Shown here: positions 6,434-11,418 of the stretch, one piece after another
Layout of the letters: each line of letters begins with the position of its first letter
Numbering within the stretch: the first letter of the stretch is position 1
Source of the DNA: Vicinamibacteria bacterium
GTDB lineage: Bacteria; Acidobacteriota; Vicinamibacteria; Vicinamibacterales; UBA2999
Direction: 5' to 3'
DNA length: 11,418 nucleotides
Assembly (NCBI GenBank): GCA_025924295.1
Contig: JAICEG010000136.1
Span: forward strand, 1-11,418
Notes under the pieces: generated by a model
Databases searched by the model: none
Seen by the model: only the letters and a program-made list of their open reading frames with translations
Told to the model about the DNA's origin: nothing
Made by a program: the position numbers and the translations under genes

Positions 6434-7872
6434 CCGGGGAACGCGATGGCGCGCATGTCCATCGGTTGCGCGGTGATCCACAGCGCGGCGGTTGCAACGG
6501 CGACGGTCACGAGCGCCCAGGGTATCGCCGCAGCAACCGGTCGCTCCGGGTAGTCACGCTCGGAGATGAGATATCCGAGTGCGAGCGATCCGGATGCGCC
6601 GATCAGAATCACGCCGACCTCGAGCGGGAACACAACTCCCGGTCTCATCCCGGTCAACTGCCACATCGGCGCGCCGAGCGCGGCCCAGCCCGCCACCTCG
6701 AGAACCGCCGCCTGCGTGACCGGGATCACCGTCAGGACGCCCGTGAGCAAATGGAACCCGTAGTGAGCGAGCCAGACCCCAACGCCAAGCGGAATCAATC
6801 CGTACGAATACGTAGCCGCAATGCTGACCATGGATGGGCGCGATGTGCGAGTAAACCACCGTGTGAGAGCGGCCGCGGTCGCCAGCAGCACGAGTGGCAC
6901 CAGCACGAGCACGATCAGGAACAGTGCGGCGAGCACAGGTCCCTCGCTACGGGCGTCGAGCATCGCGGCGAGCGACTGCTCCATCGTTCGAGCCGGACCC
7001 GTCATTCCAAGCGCGTTGATCAGACCGCCAAACACGAAGATCACTGAAAGGACCGCGATGTCACGCCGCCGCGTCAACCAGCCGATGCCGGACCTTCGGC
7101 GTGAATCGACCAGCTCGAGTGCTGGCACGCGGGTCGCGACGGCTATGTTGTCGTGCGGACAGGCCTGCACGCAGTCCAGGCAGAACGTGCAATCCATGTT
7201 GCCGACTTTTGCAGGAAGGAAAAGCGCCAGCTCGCAGCCACGCCGCGTCACGACGGCAGGGTCCGATTCGGCCCGGCGTCCCCGGATGCAGTCGACGGTG
7301 TGACAGGTCCGGCACGTCTCCGGCTGCCTGACTCGCAGTTCGAGTGGCGAGACCGTCGCCGCGACGAAACTGAACTGGCCGATCGGGCAGATGTACTTGC
7401 AGAACGTTGCGCCGGTGAACAGCAGATCGACGGCGAGCGCCGCGATGAAGTATCCGAGCACGAGCCAGGCGGTGGCGCGCGGCAGCGCCCAGAGATCGTA
7501 GAGCTCGTAGGCGAAGAGGACGGCAACGAAGAGCGCGATGCCGATCCACTTCACGCGCAGCCAGCGCGGCCACTTCCGCAGTGGCGTCCGCATCTGGCGG
7601 CCCGCGTCGCGGACGAGCACGAAGGGGCATCCGGTGCAGAAGAAATTCCCGGCCGCGAGCACCGCGATGATGAGCCACCCGCGGTACTGCACCCACGAAA
7701 CGACCGTTGCCAGATTTGCCGGGGCGACCTGAGGACCGAACAGGCCGTGCAGCACGAGCACGGCAGCGACGACGAGCAGAATCAGCTGCAGTGACGTTCG
7801 CGCATGGCTCCACCGCAGGAATCGTCCGACGGCGGGCCATCGCAGAACGTCGGACGAAGTCGAAACGGTCAC
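6430..7872 (-). CDS. Membrane-bound polyferredoxin-like 4Fe-4S protein (NapH/NosR/CcoG-like)
   Basis: A 480-residue integral membrane protein expected to carry electrons at the membrane. Numbered from GTG 7872: helix at about 28-48; helix ending in FFCTGCPF (Cys79, Cys82); helices near 108-128 and 135-155; then FCKYICPIG (Cys158, Cys162), the CxxxCP motif of NapH/NosR/CcoG-type proteins. A cytoplasmic loop carries Cys187, Cys190, Cys195 and Cys213, then a canonical CxxCxxCxxxCP site (Cys228, 231, 234, 238, followed by HDN). Five or six more helices follow, more than NapH or CcoG have. The first cluster site is irregular, with a distant possible fourth ligand, Cys213. GTG 7872 is preferred to GTG 7911 because it makes a 4-nt GTGA overlap with the upstream stop; 7911 would overlap by 43 nt and lacks a Shine-Dalgarno. 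Partner and substrate are unknown. Confidence 0.88.
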   Translation of the reverse strand: MTVSTSSDVLRWPAVGRFLRWSHARTSLQLILLVVAAVLVLHGLFGPQVAPANLATVVSWVQYRGWLIIAVLAAGNFFCTGCPFVLVRDAGRQMRTPLRKWPRWLRVKWIGIALFVAVLFAYELYDLWALPRATAWLVLGYFIAALAVDLLFTGATFCKYICPIGQFSFVAATVSPLELRVRQPETCRTCHTVDCIRGRRAESDPAVVTRRGCELALFLPAKVGNMDCTFCLDCVQACPHDNIAVATRVPALELVDSRRRSGIGWLTRRRDIAVLSVIFVFGGLINALGMTGPARTMEQSLAAMLDARSEGPVLAALFLIVLVLVPLVLLATAAALTRWFTRTSRPSMVSIAATYSYGLIPLGVGVWLAHYGFHLLTGVLTVIPVTQAAVLEVAGWAALGAPMWQLTGMRPGVVFPLEVGVILIGASGSLALGYLISERDYPERPVAAAIPWALVTVAVATAALWITAQPMDMRAIAFPG

Positions 7873-8453
7873 ACGGACGCGGTCACTCCATGCTCCCAGT
7901 TGCACGTGCACTTCTGCGCGGAGGCGTCAGGCCTGGTCGGAAACATGTGGTAGTACATCGCAACGACCATCGGGATGAAGACGATCGTGTTGTAGAACAG
8001 GTGCAGTTCGACGCGCGGAATCCACAACTGCGCAATGCTCGTTGGCACGGGTCTGCCGGCCAGGTAGTAGCCGGAGGTCTGCTGGACGATCAGCAGAAGG
8101 TGCTCGATGTGATGAAAGAACTGGATGGCGAGGGCGATTGTCCAGAAACGTCGATCGAGGACGCCGGTAAACCCGCTGCGCAGCACCCAGAGACCAGCCA
8201 GCATCACCAGCGCATAGGCGTAATGCAGCGTCTCCGACTGGATCACCCACGGGAAGAAATAGCCGACCAGGCCGCGCGCTTCCGGCACTGGCCAACCGAG
8301 GGCATATATCTGGAAACCCTGGAGCAGATGCTCTCCCCAATGGGCAAGCACGATCACCATGAACAGGCGCAGGGCAAACTCGTGCTGGGACCCGTTGAGG
8401 CGCTCGATCAGGGACGCGTCGGACCGGTCGGTGGCGGCATGGGCTACGCTCAT
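7869..8453 (-). CDS. His-rich four-helix membrane protein (first gene of redox trio)
   Basis: A 194-residue integral membrane protein of unknown function. Predicted helices at about 26-50, 76-95, 102-124 and 149-171 carry or are edged by histidines: His38 and His42 (HWGEH), His77, His114, His115 and His118 (HHIEH), His151 and His169. This arrangement would suit haem or metal binding within the membrane, but no cytochrome b signature spacing is certain. The C-terminal tail holds a CxC pair (Cys182, Cys184). The ATG at 8453 has only a weak Shine-Dalgarno (AGG one base away), but a promoter ends a few bases upstream, so leaderless translation is possible. The stop overlaps the GTG of the iron-sulphur gene by 4 nt, indicating translational coupling. 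Confidence 0.82.
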   Translation of the reverse strand: MSVAHAATDRSDASLIERLNGSQHEFALRLFMVIVLAHWGEHLLQGFQIYALGWPVPEARGLVGYFFPWVIQSETLHYAYALVMLAGLWVLRSGFTGVLDRRFWTIALAIQFFHHIEHLLLIVQQTSGYYLAGRPVPTSIAQLWIPRVELHLFYNTIVFIPMVVAMYYHMFPTRPDASAQKCTCNWEHGVTASV

Positions 8454-8459
8454 GCCTGA

Positions 8460-8489
8460 AGTATAGAGGCCTTGCTCGTAGGCTGCTAA
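8460..8489 (-). promoter_or_regulatory. Candidate sigma70-type promoter of the redox trio
   Basis: On the minus strand, TTAGCA (8484-8489, 4 of 6 consensus) and TATACT (8460-8465, 5 of 6) are separated by 18 nt. Only 6 nt (tcaggc) separate the -10 box from the ATG at 8453, so transcription would begin at or next to the start codon, giving a leaderless message. This fits the missing Shine-Dalgarno. It rests on consensus matching by eye. Confidence 0.45.
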
Positions 8490-8542
8490 TCCTAGAAAAA
8501 CACTATGGTGAGCCGCCCCGTAGACGGCAAGAATCGACAGCC

Positions 8543-8734
8543 GTGACCGCCATTCGCCTCGTTGTCTCTCTCTTCATCCTCGTGCTCATCGGGCTGTCCG
8601 CCATGGGATGGATGTGGACCGGGGCCCATCAACCGCCCGATCAGGCGCTGGCCGCTCGCACCGTCCTGGTGCTTGCCGCCCTGTCCGGTGTTGCCGGCCT
8701 GATCGCTCTGTGGCGGTGGCGCCGCCGGACCTGA
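8543..8734 (+). CDS. Small two-helix membrane protein
   Basis: A 63-residue protein with two hydrophobic helices (about 5-25, RLVVSLFILVLIGLSAMGW; and about 39-57, TVLVLAALSGVAGLIALW) and a very basic end (RWRRRT), which should face the cytoplasm by the positive-inside rule. The family is not recognised. The start is GTG 8543, with no strong Shine-Dalgarno. Its stop overlaps the ATG of the Nudix gene by one base (TGATG), a classic coupling arrangement that supports both the reality of this gene and the downstream start. It is divergent from the redox trio across 89 bp. Confidence 0.6.
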   Translation: MTAIRLVVSLFILVLIGLSAMGWMWTGAHQPPDQALAARTVLVLAALSGVAGLIALWRWRRRT

Positions 8735-9204
8735 TGCCGCGCAAGCAGAGCGCCGGTCTTCTCTTGTTCAGGCGACGGGCGGGCGCACTCGAAGTGCTGC
8801 TGGTCCATCCCGGAGGCCCCTTCTGGGCGCGCAAAGATGATGGCGCCTGGTCCGTGCCGAAGGGTGAGATCGACCAGCACGAAGACGCACTGGCGGCGGC
8901 ACGACGCGAGGTCGAGGAAGAAACGGGCGCGCGTCCGTCCGGCCCGTTCATCGCGCTCACGCCCCTGCATCAGAGCGGCGGCAAGATCGTTCACGTCTGG
9001 GCCGTGGAGAGCGAGTTCGATCCATCCTCACTTCGAAGCAACCTGTTCGAGATGGAATGGCCACCGAAGTCCGGATCGCGCCGGTCCTTCCCGGAAGTGG
9101 ATCGAGCCGAGTGGTTCGACCTCGCAACGGCATCCCGAAAGATCCTCGCGACCCAGGCGCCGGTCCTGGAGCACCTCGTCAAACAGCTGACGGAGAACGG
9201 TTGA
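8734..9204 (+). CDS. Nudix hydrolase (COG4119-like)
   Basis: A 156-residue cytoplasmic enzyme expected to cleave a nucleoside diphosphate linked to another group, using Mg2+ or Mn2+. The Nudix box is intact and matches GX5EX7REUXEEXGU at residues 44-66: Gly44, Glu50, Arg58-Glu59, Glu62-Glu63 and Gly65. The N-terminal SAGLLLFRRR and LLVHPGGPFWARKDDGAWS resemble the predicted NTP pyrophosphohydrolases of COG4119; the actual substrate cannot be read from sequence. ATG 8734 is preferred to an upstream in-frame start at 8608 because it overlaps the preceding stop by one base and the family begins at this point. The length is normal for the family. It heads the nucleotide/DNA-related run of plus-strand genes. 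Confidence 0.93.
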   Translation: MPRKQSAGLLLFRRRAGALEVLLVHPGGPFWARKDDGAWSVPKGEIDQHEDALAAARREVEEETGARPSGPFIALTPLHQSGGKIVHVWAVESEFDPSSLRSNLFEMEWPPKSGSRRSFPEVDRAEWFDLATASRKILATQAPVLEHLVKQLTENG

Positions 9205-9251
9205 GCGAGCGTCCGCGGTTCGCGCCACCACAGCCTTGGTCGGTGCGTCTC

Positions 9252-9288
9252 GTGAGCAGGCACCCTCCTTGCAGGCCTACAGGCTCAC
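9252..9288 (+). promoter_or_regulatory. Hairpin just upstream of metallophosphoesterase start
   Basis: GTGAGCAGGC (9252-9261) can pair with GCCT (9275-9278) and GCTCAC (9283-9288), a 10-bp stem with a 4-nt bulge on the 3' side and a 13-nt loop. It ends one base before ATG 9290 and contains the AGG (9281-9283) that would be that start's Shine-Dalgarno. It has no T-tail, so it is not an intrinsic terminator. It may modulate translation or be chance. Confidence 0.35.
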
Positions 9289-9289
9289 T

Positions 9290-10072
9290 ATGCCGCGCAA
9301 TGCTCAGCCGCATGGCGACTCGCCGGCAATGACAACACAGCGCAAACCCGTGCGCATTGCGGCGCTCGGCGATCTCCATTGCACGCGCAATTCGGTCGGC
9401 AAGTTCCAGCCACTCTTTTCGCAGGTCTCCGAGTCGGCGGACATGCTGTTGATCGCAGGCGACCTCACCGACACTGGCTTGCCCGAAGAAGCGCGGGTTC
9501 TCGCGCGTGAGTTGGCGGCGCTGCGCGTCCCGGCAGTGGCTGTCTTCGGGAACCACGATTTCGAATCCGGACGGCAGGAGGAAGTCGCGCACATTCTCGC
9601 CGACGTGGGACTCACGGTGCTCGATGGCGAGGCGTGCGAAATCCACGGGATCGGCATCGCGGGTGTCAAAGGCTTTTGCGGCGGATTCGGAACCGCGGCG
9701 CTCGGTCCCTGGGGTGAGCCAACGATTAAGCAGTTCGTACACGAAGCCGTGAACGAAGCGCTCAAGCTGGAGGCATCGCTCGCCCGGCTGCGCTCGTCGC
9801 AGCAGATCGTGCTGCTGCACTACTCGCCTGTTCGTCAGACCGTCGAAGGGGAGCCGCCAGAAATCTTTTCCTTCGTGGGATCGAGCCGACTCGAGGAACC
9901 GATCACGCGCTTCCCTGTCTCGATGGTGGTGCATGGCCACGCCCATCGCGGCCGCCACGAAGGGCGTACCAAGAACGACGTTCCGGTTTACAACGTGTCG
10001 CTTCCGCTGCTGACTCGCACGTTCCCCGACCGCGCTCCTTTCCTGGTGCTCGAGGTCACTGTCGATGCGTAA
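9290..10072 (+). CDS. Calcineurin-like metallophosphoesterase
   Basis: A 260-residue two-metal phosphoesterase. The motifs appear in order: GDLHC (Asp28, His30), GDLTD (Asp58), GNHD (Asn88, His89), LHYSP (His177) and HGHAH (His217, His219), so the active site is complete. No signal peptide is visible, hence cytoplasmic. The substrate (phosphodiester, nucleotide or nucleic acid) cannot be assigned. Start choice: ATG 9290 has AGG 6 nt upstream; ATG 9329 (247 residues, MTTQRKPVRIAALGDLHC) has a weaker site but matches the usual short lead before the first motif and is equally possible; TTG 9236 is unlikely. Its end overlaps the next gene by 8 nt. It lies 85 bp after the Nudix gene. Confidence 0.92.
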   Translation: MPRNAQPHGDSPAMTTQRKPVRIAALGDLHCTRNSVGKFQPLFSQVSESADMLLIAGDLTDTGLPEEARVLARELAALRVPAVAVFGNHDFESGRQEEVAHILADVGLTVLDGEACEIHGIGIAGVKGFCGGFGTAALGPWGEPTIKQFVHEAVNEALKLEASLARLRSSQQIVLLHYSPVRQTVEGEPPEIFSFVGSSRLEEPITRFPVSMVVHGHAHRGRHEGRTKNDVPVYNVSLPLLTRTFPDRAPFLVLEVTVDA

Positions 10073-10895
10073 CTCACGACGGGTGGTGAAGGAACCGGTC
10101 AACACCGGGTCGATCCCGACACCGGGAGATCCGCGTCTCGACTTCTACGTCGATGCACTCGGCGTGCTCGAGACGACTGCTCTGCCCTTTGTCGTCGGCG
10201 GCGCGTTCGCACACTCGCGCTATACGGGGCGCGATCGCGACACGAAGGATCTCGACGTCATACTTCGACGCCGGGACGTTCCTCAGGTGCTTGCCGCCTT
10301 TGAAGATGCCGGGTACCAGGTCGAAATTCCGTTCCCCCACTGGCTGGGCAAAGTTCATCGTCAGGGTCAGTACATCGACGTCGTCTTCAGCTCCGGCAAC
10401 GGGATCGTCGGCGTCGACGATGGCTGGTTCGAGCACGCGACGCCGGGAGAGGTGCTGGGCATTGCGGTCGCTCTGTGTCCGGCCGAAGAACTGCTCTGGT
10501 CCAGCGCGTTCGTTCAGGAACGCGAACGCTACGACGGTGCGGCCGTTCTGCATCTGTTGCACGCGCGAGCGCTGTTCTTCGACTGGCCGCGCCTGCTTTC
10601 CCGGTTCGGATCGAACTGGCCGGTTCTCCTCAGCTACCTCGTCCTCTTCAAGTTTGCGTATCCCGATCGACGCTCCGATGTGCCAGATGAGGTCATCAAC
10701 GAGTTGCTCGATCGCCAACGGCAACAACAGACCGAACCCGAGAATGCGCTCTGTCTCGGCACGCTGCTCTCACGGGAACAATACTTGTTCGACATCGATC
10801 AACTCGGCTACGCTGACGCTCGCCTTCGTCCTCACGGCTGCATGACACCGGAGCAAGCCGAGATCTGGACGAAGGCGATCGAGACGAGGCGTTGA
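10065..10895 (+). CDS. Nucleotidyltransferase-fold protein
   Basis: A 276-residue soluble protein. The N-terminal third has the hallmarks of the polymerase-beta-like nucleotidyltransferase fold: FVVGGAFAHSRY (Gly45-Gly46), then DLDV (Asp62, Asp64) and a third acidic residue in YIDVVF (Asp105). With three acidic residues present, activity is plausible, although many relatives of this group are of unknown substrate. The remaining part is helical (EELLWSSAFVQERERYDGA), as in minimal nucleotidyltransferases acting on proteins, nucleotides or drugs. ATG 10065 has GAGG at 10052-10055, 9 nt upstream, and overlaps the phosphoesterase stop by 8 nt, so the two proteins are probably made together. A pair consisting of an NTase and a phosphoesterase could act as opposing writer and eraser, which is inference only. 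Confidence 0.8.
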   Translation: MRNSRRVVKEPVNTGSIPTPGDPRLDFYVDALGVLETTALPFVVGGAFAHSRYTGRDRDTKDLDVILRRRDVPQVLAAFEDAGYQVEIPFPHWLGKVHRQGQYIDVVFSSGNGIVGVDDGWFEHATPGEVLGIAVALCPAEELLWSSAFVQERERYDGAAVLHLLHARALFFDWPRLLSRFGSNWPVLLSYLVLFKFAYPDRRSDVPDEVINELLDRQRQQQTEPENALCLGTLLSREQYLFDIDQLGYADARLRPHGCMTPEQAEIWTKAIETRR

Positions 10896-11418
10896 TCCGA
10901 TCCCTCAGCGCAATCCCACAACTTCGACTCCACAACCAGTGCATTACCAGGGCGTGGCCTCGCCGGGTGGCGGACCTCGTCGCATGGCTTGGTGCGGTGC
11001 AGGCGCAGGAATTCGGTCCCGCAAAATGGGCGCTGGGTCTTCGACTGCCGCCGGCATCGACTGATGCTGCGGTCGAAGAGGCCTTCGATGCCGGACTGAT
11101 CCTCCGGACGCACGTGATGCGGCCAACCTGGCACTTCGTCGCCTCGCCGGACATTCGATGGATGCTCGAGCTCACCGCGCCGCGCGTGCACAAGACGCTA
11201 TCGCACTACCGCCGGAGGCTCGGACTCGACGACCGCTTGTGCATACGCGCGACCGCGTTATTCGAACGCGTGCTCGACGAACCGCTCACACGAACAGAGC
11301 TGGGACAGCGCCTCGAGCGCGCAAAGATCGCTGTCACAGGGATGCCACTCGCGATGCTGACCATCTACGCCGAGCTCGAAGGCGTGGTCTGCAGCGGCCC
11401 TCGTCGCGGCAAGCATCA
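10892..11418 (+). CDS. HTH_42 winged-helix protein, AlkZ-like (3' partial)
   Basis: The frame runs to the right edge with no stop, giving 175 residues of a protein usually about 350-400 long. It begins with TTG 10892, overlapping the preceding stop by 4 nt (TTGA); no better start precedes the conserved region. The sequence matches winged-helix DNA-binding HTH_42 proteins: LVAWLGAVQAQEFGPAKWAL, then RTHVMRPTWHFVASPDIRW, LTAPRVH and GVVCSGPRRGK. Gln37 and Gln39 form the QxQ motif that is catalytic in AlkZ, a DNA glycosylase that unhooks interstrand cross-links; YcaQ-type relatives have QxD. It is thus probably an AlkZ-like glycosylase, though many family members are untested. Coupling to the nucleotidyltransferase gene suggests shared expression. 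Confidence 0.88.
   Translation, partial: MIRSLSAIPQLRLHNQCITRAWPRRVADLVAWLGAVQAQEFGPAKWALGLRLPPASTDAAVEEAFDAGLILRTHVMRPTWHFVASPDIRWMLELTAPRVHKTLSHYRRRLGLDDRLCIRATALFERVLDEPLTRTELGQRLERAKIAVTGMPLAMLTIYAELEGVVCSGPRRGKH

Noticed and set aside
6434..6481. N-terminal extension of the exported protein to 6481
   Set aside because: The extra 16 residues would place His/Arg-rich sequence ahead of the signal peptide and overlap the upstream gene; ATG 6433 forms a clean ATGA junction.
5312..6553. Long plus-strand open frame of 413 codons
   Set aside because: It crosses two well-supported minus-strand genes and the small coiled-coil gene, and its translation is Arg/His/Gln-rich with no domain, typical of an antisense frame in GC-rich DNA.
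7873..7911. Upstream GTG extension of the iron-sulphur protein (13 residues)
   Set aside because: It lacks a Shine-Dalgarno and overlaps the previous gene by 43 nt, whereas GTG 7872 gives a 4-nt overlap.
1..11418. Search for tRNA, rRNA, CRISPR array, insertion sequence, transposase, integrase or toxin-antitoxin genes
   Set aside because: None was seen on either strand by reading; the only tandem repeats are the coding 24-nt arrays.

Overview
The window is GC-rich DNA (by eye well over 60% G+C), densely packed with genes and free of RNA genes, CRISPR arrays, insertion sequences and prophage genes. The 839-residue duplicated MacB/FtsX-like permease with no partner ATPase is of the kind (ADOP) abundant in Acidobacteriota. 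With the composition and the other families, this suggests an acidobacterium, perhaps of the Vicinamibacteria. That placement is inference.

Layout. (1) 2-1360, +: 3' part of a gene for TPR repeats, a long Pro/Ala/Lys linker with two 24-nt tandem-repeat arrays, one membrane helix and a DUF2914 domain. (2) 1368-1853, -: a Lys/Ala-rich coiled-coil protein with a histone-H1-like tail. (3) 2011-4530, +: the ADOP permease. (4) 4544-5569, -: a 341-residue soluble protein that I do not recognise. (5) 5706-5885, +: a 59-residue coiled-coil microprotein built on repeated Asn-Gln steps. (6) 8453 down to 5882, -: three genes joined by 4-nt overlaps, encoding a His-rich four-helix membrane protein, a multi-helix membrane iron-sulphur protein with 12 cysteines, and an exported membrane-anchored protein whose predicted mature N-terminus is histidine. 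(7) 8543-11418, +: a two-helix small membrane protein, a Nudix hydrolase, a metallophosphoesterase, a nucleotidyltransferase-like protein and the start of an AlkZ-type HTH_42 winged-helix protein, mostly joined by overlaps.

Two units look functional as wholes. The minus-strand trio (8453 to 5882) reads as a membrane redox module: an NapH/NosR/CcoG-like electron carrier with one His-rich integral partner and one periplasmic partner. A sigma70-like promoter lies so close to the first ATG that the message may be leaderless. It is the best candidate here for an undescribed system. The plus-strand run (8543 onward) combines a nucleotide pyrophosphohydrolase-like enzyme, a phosphoesterase, a nucleotidyltransferase fold and a probable DNA glycosylase, which suggests nucleotide or DNA-damage handling.

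Three convergent gene pairs meet with almost no space (7 bp, 13 bp, and a 4-bp overlap of stop codons), leaving no room for separate terminators.
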